DNA from: Cryomorphaceae bacterium
Lineage (GTDB): Bacteria > Bacteroidota > Bacteroidia > Flavobacteriales > Crocinitomicaceae
Direction of reading: 5' to 3'
Length of the DNA stretch: 5,834 nt
NCBI GenBank assembly: GCA_021298235.1
Contig: JAJTDX010000117.1
Location: 1-5,834, forward strand
Position numbers and translations under genes: made by a program. The notes beneath the pieces are model-generated. The model did no database searches and was not told where the DNA came from. It saw only the letters and a program-made list of their open reading frames with translations. Shown in pieces: positions 1 through 5,622 of the stretch. Within the stretch, counting starts at the first letter, position 1, and each line of letters starts with the position of its first letter.

Positions 1-92
1 GTGCATTGACCACCACTAGAGCCAAGGGCACTACAGTTCAGCTTTCTCCAAAAACTAAAGAAGAGGTTAAGGCATTGATGTCGAAATTGTAA
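1..92 (+). CDS. C-terminal end of an unrecognised protein (5' truncated by window)
   Basis: An open frame enters the window from the left (codons counted from position 3) and stops at TAA 90-92, giving 29 residues that begin ALTTTRAKGTTVQ and end EEVKALMSKL. The tail is Lys/Thr-rich and likely ends in a short amphipathic helix. I do not recognise the family and too little is visible to assign a function. It lies 23 nt upstream of the small membrane protein starting at 116 and on the same strand, so the two could be co-transcribed. The support is only an uninterrupted frame with sensible composition and a natural stop; chance openness over 90 bp cannot be excluded. Confidence 0.45.
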   Translation, partial: ALTTTRAKGTTVQLSPKTKEEVKALMSKL

Positions 93-115
93 GGAATAAC
101 TTCTATGTTTGCCAG

Positions 116-328
116 ATGTTCGATTGGCTTAAAGACCGAAAGTTTACAGTAATTGGAGCGTGCATTCTAATACTAAGTGGAATCCTTCTCTGTATTCAAC
201 TTTTGTACGGATTGGGTATGCCGACAGTTTTCGGTAATGTATTGATCAATACAGTTTTCGTTTTGGGGCTAACCATCGTAAGACACAGACAAAAGGTTGA
301 TCCCTACAAGAACTTTAGTGAGGAGTAG
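116..328 (+). CDS. Small two-helix inner-membrane protein, function unknown
   Basis: This 70-residue protein has a short charged N-terminus (MFDWLKDRK), a first hydrophobic segment at about residues 10-32, a turn with Gly-Met-Pro at 34-36, a second hydrophobic segment at about 37-56, and a polar, basic then acidic tail (RHRQK...NFSEE). The two helices with a charged C-terminal tail suggest a small inner-membrane protein with both ends probably in the cytoplasm. ATG 116 is the only reasonable start: going upstream in frame there is a stop at 68-70 and no other ATG, GTG or TTG after it. No Shine-Dalgarno site is clear, as is usual in Bacteroidota. It ends 7 nt from the convergent gene at 336. 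I do not recognise a family, and no function can be assigned. Confidence 0.65.
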   Translation: MFDWLKDRKFTVIGACILILSGILLCIQLLYGLGMPTVFGNVLINTVFVLGLTIVRHRQKVDPYKNFSEE

Positions 329-335
329 GTGTATC

Positions 336-755
336 CTATAATTTGCGGAGATAATCTACAAATTCTTTCTTGAACATGGTTTCGTTGGTGCCTTCATTCA
401 GCCAGGACTTGTGCAGATTATACTCGATCTCCACAACAACACCCCAGGTATACATAAGCTCTTCATTTCCTTTGTCGTATAGGGTTTCACAAAAATTCAG
501 ACACATGAAGGCGTACGTCTCATAACGAATTCTGTCATCCTCAGAAAAGCTCGTAGTAAAAAGTGCTGTCTTCTTTTCATTTCTTAATGCAGGATGATCC
601 AGAGCCACCGCGAGTAAATCCTTATAGGTGCTGTCGAATACGTCATACGCACCATCGGTTTTGTCTTTTTTCCAAAGAACAATGTACAAATAGATTGCAA
701 TGGCTGAAAGCAATGTGGAGGTTGAGCCTACGATAAAATTGAGAATTTCAAGCAT
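336..755 (-). CDS. Single-pass membrane protein of unknown function
   Basis: The product has 139 residues. Residues about 5-28 form one hydrophobic segment, followed by a Lys/Asp-rich stretch (WKKDKTD, 28-34), which places the rest of the protein most likely in the cytoplasm. The soluble part (about 35-139) looks all-helical, with pattern elements such as YKDLLAVALDHPALR (44-58), RYETYAFMCLNFCETLYD (77-94) and a W-containing helix near 104-117. This layout, an N-terminal anchor plus a helical domain with a conserved-looking 'hPalr' and 'ln..Ety' pattern, resembles small DUF-type bacterial membrane proteins, but I cannot name the family. The gene starts 12 nt after the stop of the GNAT acetyltransferase on the same strand, so the two are probably one transcript. 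It converges on the + strand gene ending at 328 with only 7 nt between, and no terminator hairpin is visible there. Confidence 0.75.
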   Translation of the reverse strand: MLEILNFIVGSTSTLLSAIAIYLYIVLWKKDKTDGAYDVFDSTYKDLLAVALDHPALRNEKKTALFTTSFSEDDRIRYETYAFMCLNFCETLYDKGNEELMYTWGVVVEIEYNLHKSWLNEGTNETMFKKEFVDYLRKL

Positions 756-767
756 GTCTTAGGTTTT

Positions 768-1394
768 TTAGTTTAAAATTAACTCTGTTGGAAGTTCCCT
801 TAAATTATGTTTAAGTTGTTCGTTTTCCATATTTCTTTTGTAAAGATGAATAAATATACTTTCAATGAACATTGCCAGTTCACTTCGGTCCATTTTAACG
901 GGTGTGGTTCCACTTGCAAACATTAAGTACATTTTTGTAATTACGCCTGAATGATCCAGATCAGGCAATAAATAGGTGTAATTCGTCAATACCTTTGCGC
1001 CACCTTTTCTGTAAAAAGAAATTCTTCGCCAACGGTCATCCGCCGCATCGTCAGACAGCGGTTGTTCGACTTCTAAACATAGAATTTTTCCGGTTTTTTG
1101 GCATTCAGCAATCAACTCCTTAAATAACCCAGAACCCATCCCTTTCGATCTATACTCTGGGTGAACAGCAAAATAATCCAACAATACAAACTTACAGTTC
1201 GATGGTCGGAATAAGGAAATAATTCCCTGGACCTTATTTTTTTCAAAAGAGACATACATTCTGTAGTTCCCTGCGTGATGATCAGTGATCAATTCCTGAA
1301 ACGGACGCCTTTCTTCGGAAGGAAAAGAATCTTCATAAATTCTTTGAAATTCGGCAACAAGAGATGAATTCTGAAGATTAAGTTCCTCTATCAT
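768..1394 (-). CDS. GNAT-family N-acetyltransferase
   Basis: The 208-residue product carries the GNAT fold signature. The N-terminal YEDSFPSEERRPF (20-32) matches the alpha1 region of many bacterial GNAT proteins. Strand beta4 (FVLLDYFAVHPEYR, 69-82) leads into the acetyl-CoA pyrophosphate loop RSKGMG (82-87), the R/Q-x-x-G-x-G motif A. Helix alpha3 follows (GLFKELIAECQK, 89-100), and RRISFYRKGGAKVL (123-136) is the usual motif B 'FYxkxGF' region. The family moves an acetyl group from acetyl-CoA to an amine, acting in the cytoplasm; the substrate cannot be read from sequence. About 60 residues after the core (150-208) form a mixed tail ending in a polar helix and are longer than a minimal GNAT. 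The start is ATG 1394, five nt after a TAATTTTG box. It is followed at 12 nt by the membrane protein at 755-336, likely as an operon. Confidence 0.92.
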   Translation of the reverse strand: MIEELNLQNSSLVAEFQRIYEDSFPSEERRPFQELITDHHAGNYRMYVSFEKNKVQGIISLFRPSNCKFVLLDYFAVHPEYRSKGMGSGLFKELIAECQKTGKILCLEVEQPLSDDAADDRWRRISFYRKGGAKVLTNYTYLLPDLDHSGVITKMYLMFASGTTPVKMDRSELAMFIESIFIHLYKRNMENEQLKHNLRELPTELILN

Positions 1395-1398
1395 AATC

Positions 1399-1406
1399 CA
1401 AAATTA
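1399..1406 (-). promoter_or_regulatory. Possible Bacteroidota -7 box upstream of the GNAT gene
   Basis: Read on the - strand this is TAATTTTG, a full match to the TAnnTTTG -7 element typical of Bacteroidota housekeeping promoters. It lies in the 91-bp spacer between the divergent GNAT and sprT-like genes, where a promoter is expected. Against it: it is only about 5 nt from the assigned ATG, which would make the message leaderless or nearly so. I also see no convincing TTG element about 20 nt further upstream. In AT-rich sequence a match of this kind can arise by chance. Confidence 0.25.
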
Positions 1407-1485
1407 GAAGAAATCCACAGATTCACATGTATAAAAATCACTGTTCAACCTAATAGAAAAGAAGGATTGGGCTAATTTTATACAA

Positions 1486-2118
1486 ATGTCAGCCTCATCT
1501 GTCAAACGAAAAGCAGAAGTCACAGAAGTATTCAAGAAATACCTTCCGGAGGTCTTTGTGGAAATGGTGGTTGAACTTTTTCTTTCCCATCCTGTTCGGT
1601 TTAAAATCGTAAATGGACGGGCGACCAAGCTGGGAGATTTTCGAGCGGGTATGAATGGGGAGAAACACCGAATCACTGTGAATGGTGATTTGAATCCTTA
1701 CTCCTTTCTCATCACAACCTTGCACGAATTCGCGCATTTGCAAAACTTTGAAGCGTACCGCAATCGCGTTATGCCTCATGGTGAAGAATGGAAAGCTTTC
1801 TTTCGCAACTTATTGTTGCCGGTAATAAACAGCGGTCAGCTACCTAAGGACATTGAAAACGCGCTGGTTCATTCTCTTTCTAAAACCAAAGCCTCTTCCT
1901 GCACAGATCACGGCCTGTCTCGAGTACTCAAATCCTATGACCGGCCAAAGGAAGGTATTGTATTATTAGAACAATTGCCTAAAAACACTACTTTTGAACT
2001 CAACGGACGACAATTCATTAAAGGTTCATTGCGCCGAAAGCGATTCGTTTGTCAGGAAGTGTACTCCGACCGATCCTACCTCGTAAATGCCCTTGCAGAA
2101 GTTCGACCAATCAAGTAA
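1486..2118 (+). CDS. SprT-like zinc metalloprotein
   Basis: The 210-residue product has the SprT-like metalloprotease core. The zinc motif HEFAH is at residues 80-84 (H80, E81, H84) inside a helix (TTLHEFAHLQNFE). A third ligand candidate, H98, sits in VMPHGEEWKAFFRNLL, the 'HG..W' block that follows HExxH in SprT/Spartan proteins. The N-terminal helix (about 7-32) and the ITVNGDLN strand (63-70) also fit. The C-terminal part (about 135-210) has only two cysteines (C139, C189), so the four-Cys zinc ribbon of E. coli SprT is absent; instead a beta-rich stretch containing GRQFIKGSLRRKRFVC (174-189) ends the protein. Eukaryotic Spartan proteases cut DNA-protein crosslinks; the role of bacterial SprT-like proteins is poorly known, so the substrate is unassigned. 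ATG 1486 is the only in-frame ATG near the open upstream end. It lies 5 nt before manC, probably co-transcribed. Confidence 0.9.
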   Translation: MSASSVKRKAEVTEVFKKYLPEVFVEMVVELFLSHPVRFKIVNGRATKLGDFRAGMNGEKHRITVNGDLNPYSFLITTLHEFAHLQNFEAYRNRVMPHGEEWKAFFRNLLLPVINSGQLPKDIENALVHSLSKTKASSCTDHGLSRVLKSYDRPKEGIVLLEQLPKNTTFELNGRQFIKGSLRRKRFVCQEVYSDRSYLVNALAEVRPIK

Positions 2119-2123
2119 ACCCT

Positions 2124-3215
2124 ATGAAAAGCAACAATTATTGCGTAATAATGGCAGGAGGTGTAGGAAGCCGTTTCTGGCCGATGTCTACCCCACAAAA
2201 ACCAAAACAATTTCTCGATGTTCTGGGCACTGGAAAATCTTTAATCCAGATGACTTATGAAAGGCTTTTGCTGATCGCTCCGAAAGAAAACATTTACGTC
2301 CTCACCAATGAGAGTTACGCGGGGATCGTGAAGGAACAACTCCCCGACCTGACCTACGGTCAGATACTTAGGGAACCGATGCGAAAAAACACAGCTCCCT
2401 GTATTGCCTATGCAGCTGCAAAAATCCATGACCTGAATCCAGAGGCAACCATGGTTATTTCGCCAGCCGACCACCTAATAGTTCGGGAAGGTCGTTTTTC
2501 AGAGATCATTCACACAGCCATAGAATGTGCCAATGAAGATTCGCGCTTGGTAACGCTGGGCATTCAGCCGAGTCGGCCTGATACTGGTTACGGATACATT
2601 GAATTTTCTAAAGAAAAGAATGTAGTAGCCGGATCCGCCACACCAGTAATACAGTTTCGCGAAAAACCAGATTTGAAAACAGCAGAATCCTTTTTGCAAA
2701 GCGGCAACTTTTATTGGAATTCCGGGATCTTCGTATGGAAAACAGCCACTGTGCTAAATGCGCTTCAGCAATTCGAACCTGAGCTCTACGACTTATTTGC
2801 CAGTGACCTGGCAGATTACAACACCCCATCAGAGCAGGAAAAAGTGAATGCCGCTTTTCACACTTGTAAGGATATCTCGGTAGACTTTGCCATCATGGAA
2901 CACGCGAAAAACATCGACGTGGTTCTTGCCGATTTTGACTGGAGCGATCTGGGTACCTGGGGAAGTTTGAATACTCATCTCAACAAAGATTCGGATGGCA
3001 ACGCTGTTATCGGAAGACACGTACATCTCTATGGTTCAAAGAATTGCTTAGTGAATGTTTCCGATGACAAACTTGTTCTACTCGACGGACTTACGGACTA
3101 CATCGTTGTAGAATCTGAGAACATGTTCATGGTGCTAAAAGCTGAAAATGAGCAGGAACTCAAGAACTATCTGAAATCAGCTGAGGCAGGGAGCCCGGAA
3201 TTTTTTAAGAAATAA
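2124..3215 (+). CDS. manC: Mannose-1-phosphate guanylyltransferase
   Basis: This enzyme joins mannose-1-phosphate and GTP to give GDP-mannose and pyrophosphate, in the cytoplasm, feeding mannose, fucose and related sugars into surface glycans. The product is 363 residues. The nucleotide-binding signature AGGVGSRFWPMS is at 11-22 and is followed by the Lys motif PKQF (27-30). Other family blocks are REPMRKNTAPCIAYAA (83-98), PADH (114-117, the metal/sugar-phosphate region), GYGYIE (155-160), FREKP (178-182), NSGIFVW (199-205), SVDFAIMEH (252-260) and DWSDLGTW (272-279). The length matches single-function GMPs that lack the C-terminal phosphomannose isomerase domain of the long AlgA/ManC type. 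I chose ATG 2124 (MKSNNYCVIMAGG) over an in-frame ATG at 2049: the extra 25 residues would overlap sprT by 70 bp and resemble nothing, while 2124 follows the sprT stop by 5 nt. No other glycan gene is in view. Confidence 0.97.
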   Translation: MKSNNYCVIMAGGVGSRFWPMSTPQKPKQFLDVLGTGKSLIQMTYERLLLIAPKENIYVLTNESYAGIVKEQLPDLTYGQILREPMRKNTAPCIAYAAAKIHDLNPEATMVISPADHLIVREGRFSEIIHTAIECANEDSRLVTLGIQPSRPDTGYGYIEFSKEKNVVAGSATPVIQFREKPDLKTAESFLQSGNFYWNSGIFVWKTATVLNALQQFEPELYDLFASDLADYNTPSEQEKVNAAFHTCKDISVDFAIMEHAKNIDVVLADFDWSDLGTWGSLNTHLNKDSDGNAVIGRHVHLYGSKNCLVNVSDDKLVLLDGLTDYIVVESENMFMVLKAENEQELKNYLKSAEAGSPEFFKK

Positions 3216-3362
3216 TTTGGACTTTAAGACTATAGATTTCAAGACAAAAGAACGCTGCGCTCAAAGACGAAAGACTACTACTTAATTTGGCAGTCTGCTA
3301 ATCCCCAAAACAGATCTTTGATCCTTGTTCGAAAGAATCGGCACCTCTGAAGGTGAATTGTT
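3216..3362. other. Convergent intergenic spacer, no gene seen
   Basis: The 147 bp lie between the stops of manC (+) and the plug-domain gene (-). I see no open frame worth reporting. The left part holds AAGAC repeats, listed separately. At 3342-3355 a 5-bp stem with a CTGA loop (CACCT/AGGTG) is followed on the + strand by a T-rich run; it could help end manC transcription but is too short to call as a terminator. Nothing here looks like the missing beta-barrel of the neighbouring plug-domain protein. Confidence 0.6.
3226..3275. repeat. Degenerate AAGAC-rich intergenic repeat
   Basis: Four AAGAC words fall within 50 bp (3226-3230, 3241-3245, 3264-3268, 3271-3275), set in A-rich sequence. A GC-rich core, GCTGCGCT, lies between the second and third (3253-3260). 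The spacing is irregular (15, 23 and 7 nt), so this is not a CRISPR or a clean tandem repeat. From general knowledge, purine-rich AAGAC/AAAGAC strings in gene gaps recur in some Flavobacteriales genomes, but I cannot check that this unit recurs elsewhere in this genome. Confidence 0.4.
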
Positions 3363-4088
3363 TTATTCCTCATTTGTCATCTGTTCACGCTCCCATTTAC
3401 GGTACAGATCGAAGTAACTGAGTGTCTCAACCACAATAGCCCCTCCAAGGGTATCGCCGTATTTAGCCGGCAATCCTCCGGTATAAACCATCATTCTGCC
3501 AATAGCACAACTTGGAACATTGTTCACCTGGTTGCTTTTAACACCGTCCAGCATGTAGATCATGTCACCTTTTCGGGCTCCCCGAAACATCAGTTCTCCG
3601 TCTTCAGACATTTTAACATCAGAATTATAGGCCACTGCAAGATTCGCTACACTAAACTTTACAGGACTACTTGATATTTCTTCGGTTGTCAATTCTCTGA
3701 TTGGAAGTTCACCGTACACCAATTTGATGCTGCCATCGTTCCATTTGACCGTAATGTCCTTTAACATTTTAGCAGGTTCAAAACGAATAGTGCCTGTTCT
3801 GTAAATACCATCGAGCGGAACTGTCACAGGAATTCCCGACATGGTATCAATTGAAAACTTTATATTGAGCAAATACTCACCTGCCGGGATACCCGTCATC
3901 CGAAATCTGCCATCCAAACCTGTCTCTGCACGGTATTTTCTATCTTGATCAATCACAAAAACCTGTGCGCCGGAAAGCGTATCTCCCGTAGCTTTGTCTA
4001 CAACTGTTCCGACGATCTCTCCTGTTGCCTGCTGTGCAAATACTCCTTTTACCAAAAAGAGCAACATAACTAATCCTAATTTTTTCAT
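3363..4088 (-). CDS. Exported CarboxypepD_reg-like / TonB plug-domain protein without beta-barrel
   Basis: The 241-residue product begins with a Sec signal peptide (MKKLGLVMLLFLVKGVFA, likely cut A18|Q19). Residues about 22-105 form a CarboxypepD_reg-like beta-sandwich (GEIVGTVVDKATGDTLSGAQ, then TGLDGRFRMTGIPAGEYLL), the domain that commonly precedes SusC-type receptors. Residues about 125-222 resemble a TonB-receptor plug: GELMFRGARKGDMIYMLDGVK (164-184), then IGRMMVYTGGLPAKYGDTLG (197-216) and GGAIVVET (215-222). A TonB-dependent receptor would continue into a barrel of several hundred residues; this protein instead stops 19 residues later with a polar tail (LYRKWEREQMTNEE). The 147 bp downstream has no barrel and then meets the convergent manC, so this is a compact protein or an old truncation, not a local frameshift. 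It is expected in the periplasm or at the outer membrane. It lies after the terminator of the YHYH gene, so it probably has its own promoter. Its role is unknown. Confidence 0.85.
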   Translation of the reverse strand: MKKLGLVMLLFLVKGVFAQQATGEIVGTVVDKATGDTLSGAQVFVIDQDRKYRAETGLDGRFRMTGIPAGEYLLNIKFSIDTMSGIPVTVPLDGIYRTGTIRFEPAKMLKDITVKWNDGSIKLVYGELPIRELTTEEISSSPVKFSVANLAVAYNSDVKMSEDGELMFRGARKGDMIYMLDGVKSNQVNNVPSCAIGRMMVYTGGLPAKYGDTLGGAIVVETLSYFDLYRKWEREQMTNEE

Positions 4089-4144
4089 GACTTTAAATTT
4101 TACTGTTTGGAAAGAAGATGCAGAGTCATTTAAAATTCCATAAA

Positions 4145-4174
4145 ATAAAAAAGGCTACCCGATGGAGTAGCCTT
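4145..4174 (-). terminator. Rho-independent terminator of the YHYH gene
   Basis: A perfect 8-bp stem (AAGGCTAC at 4151-4158 with GTAGCCTT at 4167-4174) encloses an 8-nt loop. Read on the - strand, it is followed directly by a T-rich run (TTTTTTATTTTA, ending near 4142). It begins 20 nt after the stop of the gene at 5561-4194 and is oriented to end that transcript. It separates this gene from the plug-domain gene downstream. On the + strand the run after the stem is not T-rich, so it is one-directional. Confidence 0.87.
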
Positions 4175-4193
4175 CAAAACAGTTTGGTTCAGC

Positions 4194-5561
4194 TTAGTTA
4201 CCTACCAGTATCGGATAGGTACGTTCACTGATTGAATTTGATATCTTTAACACGTATTTTCCTGAATAAAGCGTGCTTACATCAACGAAGCTAAGGGTAC
4301 TTCCCGCAATCATTTTCTTTTCAGAAATTTTCCTTCCAACCATGTCATATAATGTCACCATCACATCCGACTCAAGGAGTCCGGGAGCCTGAACGACGAT
4401 AAGATCTGCAGCTGGATTTGGAAAAACATTAAATGCTTCTGTTGTAGTAAGATCAGCAATTGAATTCGTACCACTTGTATAGGTCGAAACCGATTCAGAA
4501 ATACTTGTAACCTTCGATGCAACAACATTTCCGTAGAATGTTGGTCCAACGGCATATGGATAGGCAGAATTGTGATTTACATCTACCGTAGTAAAATAGC
4601 AGTAAATTCCTTGCGGGTACTCTGGCGTTACACAAAAACGACCGTTGTGCTCATCCAGGTAATCATCTTGTCCGGCATGTGCCACGAACTCGTAGTCTTC
4701 GCGAAAATAACCTAACGGATACGTTGTAAAATCAGAAGGTCCATCTGCCACATTTGTTCCATCTGCCCAAATAGTTCGATCCGTAATGTTTCTCAATTGA
4801 TATCCTGACTTCATGCGGACGACACCTCCTGTACCATCTGCATTTGCATACCCATAGGCGCCATAGATCGGGAATCCGTCATAAGCAAACCCAATCAATG
4901 GAGAATGTTGGGTGGAATTGATCGCATATAGCCCATCTGCTGCATAGAGATCACAAATGGTTGAGATGACAACCAGATCAAGGTTGTAGGCGCTAGGATT
5001 CTGGTGATGGTGGTAATTTCCCATGGCTGGGTGACCTTTAGAACAATCGAATCCCGGTTTTTCAGCAGGAACGGCATCACGATTCCAAGGCATGGTCGCG
5101 GTTGGACCTCCGGGACAAGGCGGATTTCCCGGTCCACCACATAATGAGTTGGTACTTGTGTTCCATGCAACGCCATCACGGTAATCAAATAAAGCAACAC
5201 CATTGATGAAAACCCCAATATTCCCTCCAGTAGTGGATGTTGGGGTTCCTGTATTTTGTGTAGGATTCAGAGGGAACTTAAAGATTGCATTCTGATCTGT
5301 GGCTTGAGATGGATTGCCGTCTAAAAAGGGACCGGTAGGATAGGCAGGGATCCCATTCGTCGTAATGTATGCCCAATTTGCGGAATATTGAACAGCCTGG
5401 CAGTTCACTACAATTCCATTACTAATAGGTGTGGAATTACCGGATGTGTAATATGATCCTGTTTGAGTTGTGTTTTGAAGCCAGGAAGTTATGGCCGGGT
5501 TCGATTGGGCGAACGTCAGGGACGTAATACCTAAAGCAATTCCAAGTGATAGTTTTTTCAT
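4194..5561 (-). CDS. Secreted YHYH-domain protein with type IX sorting domain
   Basis: The 455-residue product has a Sec signal peptide (MKKLSLGIALGITSLTFA, likely cut A18|Q19). A YHYH domain spans about residues 50-345, with the motif YHHHQNP at 183-189 (a variant of the usual YHYH), FAYDGFPIYGAYGY (225-238), GYFREDYEFV (284-293), LDEHNGRF (302-309) and PQGIYCYF (316-323). A Ser/Thr-rich linker (about 350-375) leads to a T9SS type A sorting domain (378-455): NVFPNPAADLIVV, VTLYDMVGRKI and a final LYSGKYVLKIS. It should cross the inner membrane by Sec and the outer membrane by T9SS, then be released or attached to the surface. The YHYH family has no firmly established activity; its conserved His residues suggest metal binding (inference). 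A Gly/Pro/Cys loop (141-153) is notable. It follows the peroxidase gene by 61 bp without a visible terminator, so they are likely co-transcribed, and it ends at the hairpin at 4151-4174. Confidence 0.95.
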   Translation of the reverse strand: MKKLSLGIALGITSLTFAQSNPAITSWLQNTTQTGSYYTSGNSTPISNGIVVNCQAVQYSANWAYITTNGIPAYPTGPFLDGNPSQATDQNAIFKFPLNPTQNTGTPTSTTGGNIGVFINGVALFDYRDGVAWNTSTNSLCGGPGNPPCPGGPTATMPWNRDAVPAEKPGFDCSKGHPAMGNYHHHQNPSAYNLDLVVISTICDLYAADGLYAINSTQHSPLIGFAYDGFPIYGAYGYANADGTGGVVRMKSGYQLRNITDRTIWADGTNVADGPSDFTTYPLGYFREDYEFVAHAGQDDYLDEHNGRFCVTPEYPQGIYCYFTTVDVNHNSAYPYAVGPTFYGNVVASKVTSISESVSTYTSGTNSIADLTTTEAFNVFPNPAADLIVVQAPGLLESDVMVTLYDMVGRKISEKKMIAGSTLSFVDVSTLYSGKYVLKISNSISERTYPILVGN

Positions 5562-5622
5562 GATCTTTAGTTTTCTTGGATGTTAGAGTTCATTTGATTC
5601 GAAACCTTGCGTTACTTTTCAA

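Noticed and set aside
1473..1480. TAATTTTA on the + strand as a -7 promoter box for the sprT-like gene
   Set aside because: It lacks the final G of TAnnTTTG, lies only 5 nt before the ATG, and has no upstream partner element.
1404..1779. Two open frames on the - strand (1676-1404 and 1779-1495)
   Set aside because: Both lie mainly antisense to the well-supported SprT-like gene and show no domain-like pattern.
2049..2123. N-terminal extension of mannose-1-phosphate guanylyltransferase from an in-frame ATG at 2049
   Set aside because: It overlaps the SprT-like gene by 70 bp and adds 25 residues with no family resemblance; the conserved protein begins a few residues before its AGGVGSR motif, fitting ATG 2124.
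2241..3026. Several short - strand open frames inside manC
   Set aside because: They are antisense shadows of a clearly coding gene and mutually overlap; none has a recognisable motif.
3226..3275. CRISPR array
   Set aside because: The repeated word is 5 nt with irregular 2-18 nt gaps, and there are no cas genes.
3342..3355. Short hairpin CACCT-CTGA-AGGTG as terminator of manC
   Set aside because: The stem is only 5 bp and lies about 126 bp after the manC stop; the T-rich run after it is broken. It is noted but not called.
4361..5218. Alternative-frame - strand open frames inside the YHYH gene
   Set aside because: They share the strand but not the frame of a protein whose signal peptide, YHYH blocks and sorting domain are continuous, so they are frame shadows.
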